Shown in pieces: positions 27,010 through 36,349 of a stretch of DNA of 64,000 bases (positions are counted from its first letter, which is position 1; each line of letters starts with the position of its first letter). Made by a program: the position numbers and the translations under genes. The DNA lies in the NCBI GenBank assembly GCA_022843465.1, contig JALHNO010000013.1:119323-183322 (forward strand), read 5' to 3'. Under the pieces are notes generated by a model that ran no database searches, was not told the origin of the DNA, and saw nothing but the letters and a program-made list of their open reading frames with translations. This stretch comes from Pseudomonadota bacterium. Its GTDB lineage: Bacteria > Pseudomonadota > Gammaproteobacteria > Xanthomonadales > Ahniellaceae.

Positions 27010-28656
27010 GGCGTCGCCGGTGTGGAAGCCATGACAGGAAATGCAGGTGCTCGGCACCTTGCCCCTGGCGTGCTCGCCGCCATGGCATTCCCGGCAGTTG
27101 TCGATGTCCGGCAGCAGCAGGTCACTGCTGTCGCTTGAAGTTTCGGCCTGGTGGCAGCTGGCGCAGTTCATGGTGTCGTGTTTGCGATGGCTGAAATCGG
27201 AGCGCGGGAACCAGCTGCCGGCGACTCGAACCGGCTTGACGTTCCAGGCACCGGCTTCATCGCGGAAGCTGGTGTGGCACTCGCTGCAGGCGCGGCCATC
27301 GAACAGCCGGTCCAGAGCTGTTGTCGCCTGGTCGCGTGCCCAGGTCAGCGCTTCGGCGCGCTCCTGCGGCGTGATCGACTGACCCGGCCGACGCCGCGCG
27401 CGCACGATGGTCGGCGCATCGACCTGATCGAATCCGCCCTCCAGTGCCTCGCGCGCGAAGAACTCCTGCACGGCAAAACCGATTTCGGCGACCTTGCCGT
27501 GCTGGACCTGGCGATCAGCACCGCGTACCGAGAACGTCAGCTGGTGGCAGCGTTGGCAATCGCTTTCGAACTGGATTGGCTGCAGGCGCGCACCGCCTGC
27601 TTCCGGGCGGTGACAGGAAGCGCAGACCAGAGTCTCGTCGCCATCCGGACCTCGGATGCCGGTTGCAGCCAGGTGGGTGTCGTGCGGAAATTTCAGGCCC
27701 GAGCCTTCCCTGATGCCGGGGGTCGACAGTGCGGCGCGTACCGGCGCATACGCACCGCTGCTGTTCCATGCTGGCAGGGTGACCACGAAGCCGGGATGAT
27801 CCTTGCCGAAATCGGACACATCGAGCTGTGCCGGTATGCCATCGCCACGACTGGAAAGGTTCTGATGACAGTCGCTGCATAGCTCCTGATCGGCGCGTAC
27901 CAGAGCATCGACGCCGTTGTGATCGCGATGGCAGAAGGCACAGCGACCATCACCGAGCAGGGCAAGGTCGAACTTCGCCGGGTCGGCATGCCCGGGGGTG
28001 TTCTGATGACAGCTGCGGCAACTGGCATCCTGCACCGAAACAAAGCCGCCCAGGTGACAGCTGGTGCATTCCTTGCCGAAGAAATGGTGCGAGGCAGCCA
28101 GGCTGCCGGTCTCCCATTGCATGCGCGAAGCGATCGGCAGATTGTCGGTCAGTGGGCGCGCGCTCGGCACATAGTGTGCGGCCAGGGGTACGCCGAGCGC
28201 CAGCACGAGCACCAGGATGAACAGTGACCATGATGCCGCACGCTTGCGCAGACCGGCTTCGGTCAGGGTCAGCGTCGGCGCCCGCGCGCGGTCCTGGGCA
28301 TCGATTTCTGCCTTGTCGATCTGACTGACTTCGACCGCGGCCTCGAAGTCACGCGGCGGCTCGAGCAGTTGCACGCGGGTGGTGCCGATATCGATCTGGC
28401 TGCCCGGCCCGGCCGTGGTGCTGCTGACTATGCTGCCATTGACGCGGACGCCGGCGGTGATCAGGGATTCGATCCGGTACTGGCCTGGGCCGAGCGCGGT
28501 CACCCGTGCATGCGCCAGCGCGGCGCGCAGATCGGGCAGGAAGATGGCCTGGTCGGCACCACGTCCCAGCGTCAGTACATCGCCGTAGTGGATATCCTCG
28601 TCGAACGCGGCGCCAGAGCGGGCCTGTCGGGTGATTTTGCGGATCAGCCAGCGCAT
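27004..28656 (-). CDS. FHA-like domain fused to a membrane-anchored decaheme c-type cytochrome
   Basis: 550 residues. Residues about 20-98 follow the FHA pattern (LTLGRGADQAIFLPDL, an H in the expected phosphothreonine loop, QYRIESL, GVRVNGSIV, GSQIDIGTTRVQLL) but the usual Ser-Arg before that His is replaced by Ala-Leu-Ala. A linker leads to one helix at about 140-161, after which ten CXXCH sites follow: CTSCH (197), CRSCH, CAFCH, CSDCH, CASCH, CQRCH, CSECH, CASCH, CRECH, CISCH. This predicts a cytoplasmic FHA-like head and a periplasmic ten-heme tail. Last gene of a three-gene cluster; 13 bp after the b-type cytochrome. An electron outlet from the inner membrane is inferred. Confidence 0.85.
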   Translation of the reverse strand: MRWLIRKITRQARSGAAFDEDIHYGDVLTLGRGADQAIFLPDLRAALAHARVTALGPGQYRIESLITAGVRVNGSIVSSTTAGPGSQIDIGTTRVQLLEPPRDFEAAVEVSQIDKAEIDAQDRARAPTLTLTEAGLRKRAASWSLFILVLVLALGVPLAAHYVPSARPLTDNLPIASRMQWETGSLAASHHFFGKECTSCHLGGFVSVQDASCRSCHQNTPGHADPAKFDLALLGDGRCAFCHRDHNGVDALVRADQELCSDCHQNLSSRGDGIPAQLDVSDFGKDHPGFVVTLPAWNSSGAYAPVRAALSTPGIREGSGLKFPHDTHLAATGIRGPDGDETLVCASCHRPEAGGARLQPIQFESDCQRCHQLTFSVRGADRQVQHGKVAEIGFAVQEFFAREALEGGFDQVDAPTIVRARRRPGQSITPQERAEALTWARDQATTALDRLFDGRACSECHTSFRDEAGAWNVKPVRVAGSWFPRSDFSHRKHDTMNCASCHQAETSSDSSDLLLPDIDNCRECHGGEHARGKVPSTCISCHGFHTGDAR

Positions 28657-28669
28657 CGGAACTCCCCGC

Positions 28670-29581
28670 CTACCAGTAGAAGAACACGGAGAAGACGTGC
28701 GCGATCAGCGCCGCCAGCAGCGCGAATGACAGCGGTACATGAAGGTACAGCCAGATTTCCATCAAGGCCTGCAATTGCAGGTCACGACTGAGTCGTCCAC
28801 TGAGTGACTTCTTGCGTGCCAGCAGATCCATCAGCTTGCGCAGGTGTTCGTTCTTGTTGTCGGCGCCGGCACTTGCTGCCAGAAAATCGACCATCGCAAA
28901 CATGGTCGGCATCTCGCGGGTTGCCTGGCCGCCGCGGCGTTCGGCATCGCGCTTGTCGAGGTAGGCGCGCACCTGGTCCAGCGCTGAATCGGAGTCGTCG
29001 CGTGGAAACAGCAGGGCGCGCACGCCGCCGCCCAGACGGGTGCGCTCGATCGAGCGCAGGATGGTGGCGTGGATCTTGGGATCCACCGCATCGGCGAACT
29101 GCAGACTGTTCTGGTCGATCTCGTGGATCTCGTCGATGATCGCCTGCCGCGAAGCGCTGTCGCGATTGCGTGTCATCAGGCTCGGATAACGCACATAGGC
29201 GTAGACCCCGAAAAATCCGCTGAAGATCACCACGAACATCAGCACCAGAGTCAGCGTATGGATATTCCAGCCGAGCTGGAATCCGCTGTGCAGCAGGGCG
29301 ATCAGCAGCAGGGAAGTTCCGAGATACACATGCGCTGACAGCCAGCCGCGCAGCGTGCCCATGCGGCTGGAATAGCGCCGCTTGCGTATGCCCAGCAGCA
29401 TCAGCCAGAGAATCAGGGCGGCGGCGATGCTGCCGAGCGTATAGCCCAGCCAGGTGCCGCCATTGGCGACGCCGATCGGGTCGTGCCAGACATAGGCGGC
29501 CACCGAGAGCGCAATCAGTAGCAGAGAGATCCAAAGGTAGCGCTGGCGACCGTGGCTGAAAATGGTTTCGTGCATCGACAT
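28670..29581 (-). CDS. Di-heme b-type membrane cytochrome
   Basis: 303 residues with five hydrophobic helices (about 15-33, 44-65, 82-103, 109-130, 274-303) and a cytoplasmic helical insert of about 140 residues between the fourth and fifth. H84 and H98 in helix 3 and H281 and H295 in helix 5 form two pairs, each 14 residues apart, the arrangement used to hold two b hemes stacked across the membrane. No named family was recognised. Three bases separate it from the reductase upstream, whose tail carries its GGAGC site; it should take electrons from the Fe-S/FAD protein and pass them to the periplasmic decaheme. Confidence 0.8.
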   Translation of the reverse strand: MSMHETIFSHGRQRYLWISLLLIALSVAAYVWHDPIGVANGGTWLGYTLGSIAAALILWLMLLGIRKRRYSSRMGTLRGWLSAHVYLGTSLLLIALLHSGFQLGWNIHTLTLVLMFVVIFSGFFGVYAYVRYPSLMTRNRDSASRQAIIDEIHEIDQNSLQFADAVDPKIHATILRSIERTRLGGGVRALLFPRDDSDSALDQVRAYLDKRDAERRGGQATREMPTMFAMVDFLAASAGADNKNEHLRKLMDLLARKKSLSGRLSRDLQLQALMEIWLYLHVPLSFALLAALIAHVFSVFFYW

Positions 29582-29584
29582 GGC

Positions 29585-31993
29585 TCAGCTCCGTGCCTTG
29601 GCGTAGGACGGAAATTCCTCGGGACCGATTCGGATCGCGGCACCGGTCGGGCAGGAGCGCACGCACGCAGGGCCGCCACTGAGGTCCTTGCACATATCGC
29701 ACTTCACTGCCTTTTTCGCTTCGCTGGACTTGGGCTTGCCCGGGTCCTTGGGGGCCTCGCCTGGACCACTGCCGGCGCCGAGCAGAAGCCAGGACAGCAG
29801 TCCCGGCTTCTTTGGCGGCTTGGCGGCCATATGGATGACGCCATACGGACAGTTGCGCTCGCAATTGCCGCAGCCAATGCAGTTGTCGGCGATGAAGACT
29901 TCGCCGTTTGGCGCGCGGTGAATCGCATCGGGCGGACAATCCTTCATGCAGTGCGGATGCTCGCAATGCCGGCACGAAGTCGGCACGTGCACGTTGGCAA
30001 AGGTTGGCCCCGCCTCGCGATCGAGCCGCGAGGTGCCGCCGTGGGTTTCGGCGCAGGCCTTTTCGCAATTGTCGCAACGGACGCACAGGGACTCGTCGAT
30101 CAACAGAATGTCAGTGGCCTCGCCGGCACCCTGCGAGATCAGGAACGAAATGATGTCGCCACCGGCCTGCATCTGCTGCATGGACAGATTGGCGGCGGTG
30201 CGCTGCGAATATTCCGATTGCAGACGCAGGCGCAGCATCGGATCGCGCTTGATCAACTGCTTGAACGCCGTGCCATCCAGCCGAATGGTTTCGGTGGCGA
30301 TCGCTGCGCGCGCGGTAGCCGAGCGCCGGCTGTCGCCGAGCAGGGCCATCTCGCCCACGTAGTTTCCGGCTGCGACATAGGACAGCACGACTTCCTTGCC
30401 GCCGATATTGCGCGAGATGGTCAGCGAGCCGCGCCGGATCATGTGCAGGCAATCCCCGATCTCTCCTTCGTTGAACACCACATCGCCGGCCTTGAAACGC
30501 TCGACGCGCGCGCTGTCGACCACATCGCGCAGCTTTTCCATGCCCGATTCAGGAGTGAATCGCGACTGGATCGCACGCGCGATGAAGACCTTGTCGATCT
30601 CGCGCTTGACCGCCTCGACCGACTGGATCAGTCGGTTCATCGAGCGCCGTGGCGTCTCGATCAGTACGCAGCCGGGGCCAGCGATCACCGTGGCGGATCG
30701 GCGGCGTCCCGATATCAACCCCATCTCGCCGAAAAATTCGCCGCGGCCGAGACCGATCTGCTTGTTGGCGGCCTCATCGACGATGACGCGTACTTCACCG
30801 TCGACGATGGAGAAGAAGGTGTTGGTGTAGTCGTTGCGGGCGAATATCGTTTCGCCATTGCGTGGCGTCAGGATCTCGGAATCGAGCAGAAATTCGCGCA
30901 ACTGCAGCGGCGTGATCTGGGCGAGCAGGGGTACCTGTTGCTGCACGCGGGCAATGGCTTCATTGACATTGCGAAATCCCGGCATCGACTGGAATTTCTT
31001 TCGCAGCAGGGGTTCGTCCGCAGGTTCGACATTGCGGCCGAGGATGTACTCGACTACTTCGAAACCCTGGTTCATCGCCTGCTTGATCAGCGGGTAGCCG
31101 GCGAGTGCGCCGACGATGTAGAGACCGGGTACGTTGGATTCGTAGCGTGGCGAGATCGCCGGGACCGCGGCCGGGTCCTTGTTCGGGAAGGTGACGCCGC
31201 AGGCTTCGACGAAGCCGCGCGGGGCGCTGGCGCCGAGTCGGGCGATCACCCGATCGCAGAGGATCTGGGCGCGTCCGCTCGGCGTCTGCAGATTGATGCG
31301 GCCGCGCTTGCGGCCGACGGACAGCGTCTCGATGCTCTCGGGGCCGGTGTTGTAGTAACACTCGATCTGCTCATCCTCGATCGCCTTGAGGATGTTGCGC
31401 AGGTTGCCTTCCTTGGCGCGGGCAAACTCGTCGCGCCGGTTGACGATGATGACCTGGTTCTGGCGCGCCAGCGCGATGGCATTTTCGATTGCGGCGTCGC
31501 CGGCGCCGATTACCACAATGGTTTCGCCGGAATAGGCATCGGGATCGTCGAGCTGGTATTGCACGAACGGGAGATCCTCGCCGGGCACGCCGACCTTGCG
31601 CAGATTGCCCTGCAGGCCGATGGCGAGCACCACGCTGTCCGCCTCGAAGCGCGCACCGTTGCTGCAGTCCAGGCTGAAATGGTCGCCGTGTTTCTGGATC
31701 CGGGTGACCTCGTGGCGAAACTTGATCTGGGTGCCAAGCCGGCTGATGCCTGCGTTCCAGGCATCGAGGATGGCTTCACGGGTGCCGGCCTTGAAGGGCA
31801 GGGGCGAGCGCAGCGGCAGGATGCCGGGCTCGTCCATCACATGCTTGCCCTTTTGATACCGGTAAATGGTGTTGGACAGCTGCGCCTCGGCCTCCAGCAG
31901 CACGTGCGGGATGCTCAATTCCGCCGCATGCGCGGCAGCGCTCTTTCCGGCCGGGCCTGAGCCCACGATGGCAATCCTGACGCGTTCCGTCAC
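29585..31993 (-). CDS. FAD/NAD(P)H reductase fused to two cNMP-binding domains and a four-cluster ferredoxin
   Basis: 802 residues, soluble. Residues 5-320: thioredoxin-reductase-like flavoprotein with FAD motif IVGSGPAG and NAD(P)H motif VIGAGDAA. Residues about 360-450 and 487-575: two CRP-like cyclic-nucleotide domains with intact phosphate-binding cassettes GEFFGEMGLISGRRRSA (419-434) and GNYVGEMALLGDSRRSA (543-559). Residues 637-781: four [4Fe-4S] cysteine groups (C637/640/643/647, C674/677/682/686, C705/708/711/715, C765/768/777/781), as in DMSO-reductase-B-type ferredoxins. GTG at 31993 with GGGAG upstream is the likely start. Would move electrons from NAD(P)H to the b cytochrome downstream, perhaps gated by cyclic nucleotide. 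Confidence 0.88.
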   Translation of the reverse strand: MTERVRIAIVGSGPAGKSAAAHAAELSIPHVLLEAEAQLSNTIYRYQKGKHVMDEPGILPLRSPLPFKAGTREAILDAWNAGISRLGTQIKFRHEVTRIQKHGDHFSLDCSNGARFEADSVVLAIGLQGNLRKVGVPGEDLPFVQYQLDDPDAYSGETIVVIGAGDAAIENAIALARQNQVIIVNRRDEFARAKEGNLRNILKAIEDEQIECYYNTGPESIETLSVGRKRGRINLQTPSGRAQILCDRVIARLGASAPRGFVEACGVTFPNKDPAAVPAISPRYESNVPGLYIVGALAGYPLIKQAMNQGFEVVEYILGRNVEPADEPLLRKKFQSMPGFRNVNEAIARVQQQVPLLAQITPLQLREFLLDSEILTPRNGETIFARNDYTNTFFSIVDGEVRVIVDEAANKQIGLGRGEFFGEMGLISGRRRSATVIAGPGCVLIETPRRSMNRLIQSVEAVKREIDKVFIARAIQSRFTPESGMEKLRDVVDSARVERFKAGDVVFNEGEIGDCLHMIRRGSLTISRNIGGKEVVLSYVAAGNYVGEMALLGDSRRSATARAAIATETIRLDGTAFKQLIKRDPMLRLRLQSEYSQRTAANLSMQQMQAGGDIISFLISQGAGEATDILLIDESLCVRCDNCEKACAETHGGTSRLDREAGPTFANVHVPTSCRHCEHPHCMKDCPPDAIHRAPNGEVFIADNCIGCGNCERNCPYGVIHMAAKPPKKPGLLSWLLLGAGSGPGEAPKDPGKPKSSEAKKAVKCDMCKDLSGGPACVRSCPTGAAIRIGPEEFPSYAKARS

Positions 31994-32060
31994 GCATTGA
32001 CTCCCGTTTGAGGCTGCGATGATAGCCCCGATCAAGGCCCAGCAAGCGTTTTCACCACAG

Positions 32061-32076
32061 CTTGACCAATGTCAAG
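32061..32076. promoter_or_regulatory. FNR/CRP-family binding site
   Basis: CTTGAC-CAAT-GTCAAG is a perfect inverted repeat that contains TTGAC-N4-GTCAA, one base per half-site from the FNR consensus TTGAT-N4-ATCAA. It lies in the 187-bp divergent region, centred about 75 bp before the GTG of the reductase gene (minus) and about 112 bp before the hypothetical gene at 32181 (plus). A TATCAT hexamer on the minus strand at 32024-32019 could be the -10; then the box would be centred near -56, not the classic -41.5. Confidence 0.6.
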
Positions 32077-32180
32077 GAATGCGACGCAAGTCGCTGAACC
32101 GGCATGTTTTTTAACAAGCTGCCCGTGGGAATTGTAGCGCCGTCGGCTTACACTAACCGCCTGTAGGGACGGGGTGGCGC

Positions 32181-33884
32181 ATGAGTTCGGTCTATCAGAG
32201 ACTCGCCGAGGGCTTTCCGGAACGTCACGCGCCGGCGCGTGGCTCGATCCATTCCGAACCCAAGGGCCTGATCGACTGGGTGCAGGGACTGCCCCTCGCC
32301 AATGGCCTGTCCGCGGCGCGCATGTTGCTGCAGGCGGTCCGCGAAATGAACGCGGTCAAGATTGACGGTCAGCAGCGACTGGCCGGACTGGAAGCACTGC
32401 GTTCACCGGTGGCCCAGATGGTCGCGCAGGCGGATCGGCAGGTGGTGGGTTCGAGTTTTCCGCTGCCGCAATCGAAACAGCAGCTCGGCATCCAGTCGCG
32501 GGATTTTCATGAGGCGATGGCGCTCGGCTACCGCATGGCGGCATTCGAGCTCTGCCTGCCTGAGGGCAGGATTCCGTTTCTGAAAGGCAAGCAGGTCGCC
32601 ACCGCGCTGCAGCGCGCCATCAGCCATCATGGCGAGCAGTTGTTGCGGGGATACCTGCTCTATGCCGCACCGCAGCCTGGTGTCTGGCAACACTTGCACG
32701 ATCTCTACCGCTTTGCCGATATGGTCGGTGTCCACGAGAAATCGATCGACGAGCCCTTGCTGGGCAAGCTGGCATTCTCGCCGAAAGAGGCCTACGCCCA
32801 TGTTGTACTGTTCGCACTGAGCAATCCCTACCGGCTGTCGCAGCGCGAGATGATCGATGGTTTTGAACTCACCCGGATCTGGTCACCGATGTTCAAGGTC
32901 GGCAACGAGGCCAGCGGCGCCGATATCGGGATCTCGCTCGAGCAGGACCAGGGTCCTGGCTACGTACCTGAGGAACGTGATGCTGGAATTCCGCCCACGC
33001 TCAGCTTTGATACCAATGATGTACTGCGTTCGATTGAGCGTGACCTCGCGGTCACCGGGCCGGCGCAGGGAAACATCAGCTTCCGACTGAAGGGCGGCAA
33101 TCCGGTCAATGTCAGCCCCGACTTCGTGCTGCGGCTGTCGACGAGCTGGAAACCTTCCCCGGACCGCAACCATGCGCGCCTGCCTGCCGGTCACTATCTC
33201 GATACCCTGATCGGGCTGCATGGCATCCACTATCATCTGGCCGGCGGCACCGACTTCGAGCAGTTTGTCCGCGATGTGCGTGGGCCCGGTATCAGCATGA
33301 CCGAGCGTGACAAGAGCGCCTCGTGGATGAACACGACCCTGGTTGATGCGGTAAAGCCGGCCGCGCTGCGTTCGCTGGTTCTCGACCAGAGTCTGGGCGG
33401 CTATCGTCTGGAATGGGGTCTGGAAAGCGGTGCCAAGGCCCGGATCGGTGAGCTGGTTGGTCTGGCCGCGGTGGGTGATGACCAGGACGACGAGCGTGAA
33501 TGGATGATCGGGGTCATCCGCTGGCTGCGCTTCAACAATGACGGAAGGGTACAGGCGGGTATCGAATTATTGGCGCGCGAGGCTTATGCTGCCGCCGTGC
33601 GCGCTGCGGATACCGGCGGGCACTTTCGTGCCCCGGTGCGGGCGATCGAGTTGCAGCCCATGCGTAACAACAGTTCCAGCCAGTTGAGCATCCTGACCCC
33701 AAGTGTGGTCGATCGCGGCATGTCGCAGATCGAAGTCTCGCGCGCCGCCGACATGTGGAGTGCCAGTCGCGATGCCAGCGTCCGTGTGCTCAGCGATCTT
33801 GATGTCATCGAGAACACCGGCGCCTATATCCGTCTGGTCGCCAAGCCAGGCTATGACGCCGATTTCGCGGCGGCGGCAGCATGA
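32181..33884 (+). CDS. Conserved-type hypothetical protein, possible PilZ-like C-terminal domain
   Basis: 567 residues, no signal peptide or membrane helix. Not recognised with confidence. The N-terminal half is helical ([27 protein letters not shown]). Around residues 415-470 the segment [11 protein letters not shown] with [25 protein letters not shown] resembles the second half of a PilZ barrel in large c-di-GMP effectors, though the RxxxR motif is not evident. Its TGA overlaps the ATG of ispG (ATGA). A TACACT -10-like hexamer lies at 32149-32154. Divergent from the reductase cluster across the FNR-like box, but no functional link to it is visible. Confidence 0.65.
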   Translation: MSSVYQRLAEGFPERHAPARGSIHSEPKGLIDWVQGLPLANGLSAARMLLQAVREMNAVKIDGQQRLAGLEALRSPVAQMVAQADRQVVGSSFPLPQSKQQLGIQSRDFHEAMALGYRMAAFELCLPEGRIPFLKGKQVATALQRAISHHGEQLLRGYLLYAAPQPGVWQHLHDLYRFADMVGVHEKSIDEPLLGKLAFSPKEAYAHVVLFALSNPYRLSQREMIDGFELTRIWSPMFKVGNEASGADIGISLEQDQGPGYVPEERDAGIPPTLSFDTNDVLRSIERDLAVTGPAQGNISFRLKGGNPVNVSPDFVLRLSTSWKPSPDRNHARLPAGHYLDTLIGLHGIHYHLAGGTDFEQFVRDVRGPGISMTERDKSASWMNTTLVDAVKPAALRSLVLDQSLGGYRLEWGLESGAKARIGELVGLAAVGDDQDDEREWMIGVIRWLRFNNDGRVQAGIELLAREAYAAAVRAADTGGHFRAPVRAIELQPMRNNSSSQLSILTPSVVDRGMSQIEVSRAADMWSASRDASVRVLSDLDVIENTGAYIRLVAKPGYDADFAAAAA

Positions 33885-35167
33885 CCACCATCGCCGTGTT
33901 GCCGGCGCCGCTGCGGCGGCGCGCAGTGCCCGTGCGCGTCGACAAGGTCGTGCTGGGTGGCGACGCGCCGGTTGTGGTGCAGTCGATGACCAATACCGAC
34001 ACCGCGGACATCGCCGCCACCGTCAAGCAGGTGGCCCAGCTGTGGCGGGCCGGATCGGAACTGGTGCGCATTACCGTGAACAACGCCGAGTCGGCGGCCG
34101 CGGTGCCGCGGATTGTCGAGAAACTGCAGCGGATGAACGCCAATGTGCCCCTGGTCGGCGACTTCCACTACAACGGACACCAGTTGCTCGAGCAGGAACC
34201 TGCCTGTGCCGAGGCACTGGCCAAGTACCGTATCAATCCCGGCAATGTCGGCTTCGGTCGCAAGCGTGACAGCCAGTTCTCGGCGATCGTCGAGATGGCC
34301 GCGCGCTATGCCAAGCCGGTCCGTATCGGGGTGAACTGGGGCAGTCTCGATCAGGCCGTGCTGGCGCAGATGATGGATGAGAATCACGCCCGCGCCGAGC
34401 CCTGGGACGCAGCGACCGTGATGCGCGAAGCGCTGATCCGTTCGGCGCTGGACTCTGCGCGCCGGGCTGAGGAAATCGGTCTCGCGCGCGATCGCATCGT
34501 GCTCTCGTGCAAGGTCAGCGGCGTACAGGATCTGATCAGTGTCTACCGGAATCTGGCCGCGCGCTGCGATTATGCCCTGCATCTGGGGCTTACCGAGGCC
34601 GGAATGGGCAGCAAGGGCATCGTGGCGTCGACGGCGGCGCTGTCCGTGCTGCTGCAGGAAGGGATCGGCGACACTATCCGGATTTCGCTGACGCCCGAAC
34701 CCAATGAGTCGCGGACACGCGAGGTGATCGTCGCCCAGGAGCTGCTGCAGACCATGGGCCTGCGCGCGTTCACCCCGCTGGTGACCGCGTGTCCGGGTTG
34801 CGGCCGCACCACCAGCACCTTTTTCCAGGAACTGGCGCAGTCGGTGCAGAACCACGTGCGCGAACGCATGCCGGAATGGCGGCTCAGTCACGATGGCGTC
34901 GAGAATCTCAGCCTCGCCGTGATGGGCTGCATCGTCAACGGGCCAGGCGAAAGCAAGCAGGCCAACATCGGCATCTCGCTGCCCGGCACCGGCGAGACGC
35001 CGGCGGCGCCAGTCTTTATCGATGGCGTCAAGGCGATGACCCTGCGCGGCGAGGGCATCGCCGCTGAATTCATCGCCATCATTGATGACTATGTCGAGCG
35101 CAACTACGCGCGCCGTCGCTCTGTTTCCGCGGAAGAGCCGAGGTCGGAAGCGCTTGCCAGCGAATGA
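33881..35167 (+). CDS. ispG: 4-hydroxy-3-methylbut-2-en-1-yl diphosphate synthase
   Basis: 428 residues. IspG/GcpE turns MEcPP into HMBPP in the MEP isoprenoid pathway with a [4Fe-4S] cluster. [13 protein letters not shown] near the N-terminus is diagnostic, and the cluster cysteines are in [11 protein letters not shown] and the later [10 protein letters not shown]. It is somewhat longer than the 372-residue E. coli enzyme, as in related proteobacteria. Translationally coupled to the upstream hypothetical gene by ATGA. Confidence 0.97.
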   Translation: MTTIAVLPAPLRRRAVPVRVDKVVLGGDAPVVVQSMTNTDTADIAATVKQVAQLWRAGSELVRITVNNAESAAAVPRIVEKLQRMNANVPLVGDFHYNGHQLLEQEPACAEALAKYRINPGNVGFGRKRDSQFSAIVEMAARYAKPVRIGVNWGSLDQAVLAQMMDENHARAEPWDAATVMREALIRSALDSARRAEEIGLARDRIVLSCKVSGVQDLISVYRNLAARCDYALHLGLTEAGMGSKGIVASTAALSVLLQEGIGDTIRISLTPEPNESRTREVIVAQELLQTMGLRAFTPLVTACPGCGRTTSTFFQELAQSVQNHVRERMPEWRLSHDGVENLSLAVMGCIVNGPGESKQANIGISLPGTGETPAAPVFIDGVKAMTLRGEGIAAEFIAIIDDYVERNYARRRSVSAEEPRSEALASE

Positions 35168-35188
35168 CCGGGCCGCGCGGTCGCCGGA

Positions 35189-36124
35189 TCAGGTGTCCTT
35201 CTGCGCGGCTGCAATTTCCGGATCGGTGATGGCGCGGCGTGCCAGCTGGATTTCGCGACGGGCGATGTAGATGTTGGAAGCCAGGATGATCAGCGAGCCG
35301 ATGATCGTCCAGCGCGTCAAAGCCTCATCGAACAGCAGATAGGCCGCAATCGACACCACCGGCAACTGGGCGAAGCTGATCGGCGTGATCGCCGAGGCAT
35401 CGCCGAGTTCGAGCGCACGCGTCCACAGCATGTGCGCGGCCGTGCCGAAGAATCCGGCCGCGACGATCCACAGCCAGGTAATGCCCACCGGGTTCTGCCA
35501 GACCCAGAGCGCCGGCAGCAGACTGAGCGGCACCCAGATCAAGGTCGTGTAGAACACGATGGTGTCCGGACGTTCGCTGCGGGTCAGGAACTTGATGGTG
35601 ATGGCGACCGTACCACTCAGCGCTGCCGCCAGCAGGGCGATCAGGCTGCCAGCGCTGAAGGTGTCGGCACCTGGTTGCAGAACCACGAGGACTCCCAGGA
35701 AGCCGAGCGCGACGGCGGTCCAGCGACGTCGACGCACGACCTCACCCAGCACCAGCACGGCGCCGATGGTGACGAACAGGGGTGTCGAATACGAGATCGC
35801 CACCGCCTGCGCCAGCGGCAGATTGACCAGAGCCCAGAAGCCGGCGAGCATCGAGACCATCCCGATCGTGCAGCGGATCAGATAGAAACCGATGCGGTCG
35901 GTACGCAGGATGGAACGGCCGTGGCGCAACAGGATGGGTAGCGCGAACATCAGTCCGAACAGATTGCGGAAGAATGCGATCTCGAAAGGGTGCAACTGGC
36001 TGGAGGCGAGTCGGATGGTCACTGCCATGAAACCGAACAGCACCGCACTGGCGGTCATCAGCAGGGCCGCACGCAACAGGGAAGATGAAGCTGTGCGGGA
36101 ATTGCGGGGTGGAATGCTGGTCAT
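35189..36124 (-). CDS. EamA-family (DMT) permease
   Basis: 311 residues, ten hydrophobic helices as two EamA repeats (TASAVLFGFMAVTIRLAS in the first, TPISFAQLPVVSIAAYLLFDEALT in the second). Inner-membrane transporter of unknown metabolite. The start ATG at 36124 begins just before the first helix; the upstream open frame lacks coding character. Converges on ispG (21 bp between stops). Confidence 0.85.
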   Translation of the reverse strand: MTSIPPRNSRTASSSLLRAALLMTASAVLFGFMAVTIRLASSQLHPFEIAFFRNLFGLMFALPILLRHGRSILRTDRIGFYLIRCTIGMVSMLAGFWALVNLPLAQAVAISYSTPLFVTIGAVLVLGEVVRRRRWTAVALGFLGVLVVLQPGADTFSAGSLIALLAAALSGTVAITIKFLTRSERPDTIVFYTTLIWVPLSLLPALWVWQNPVGITWLWIVAAGFFGTAAHMLWTRALELGDASAITPISFAQLPVVSIAAYLLFDEALTRWTIIGSLIILASNIYIARREIQLARRAITDPEIAAAQKDT

Positions 36125-36349
36125 TGAGGTGCTGGATTCTAGGGCTGGCCGGTGCAACCTGGCTGCGCTTTCAGGGGCAATATGCTGATTGCCGATGGCT
36201 CGGTGCGGGTTCAGGCCGCTGGCGCCGGCAGTGCGGGTGCATCCGTAGCCAGGCTGCGGGATCGCGACCACGGATCGATCGCACAGAAGGCGTGGCAATC
36301 CAGGAACCAGATAGAGTTGCCCGCTGAGACTCCCATGAGGATGCAAGAC

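Noticed and set aside
29552..31960. 802-codon open frame on the + strand
   Set aside because: It is antisense to the FAD/cNMP/Fe-S gene, whose motifs are unmistakable. High GC with biased third positions leaves the opposite frame open; the translation has no domain or ribosome site.
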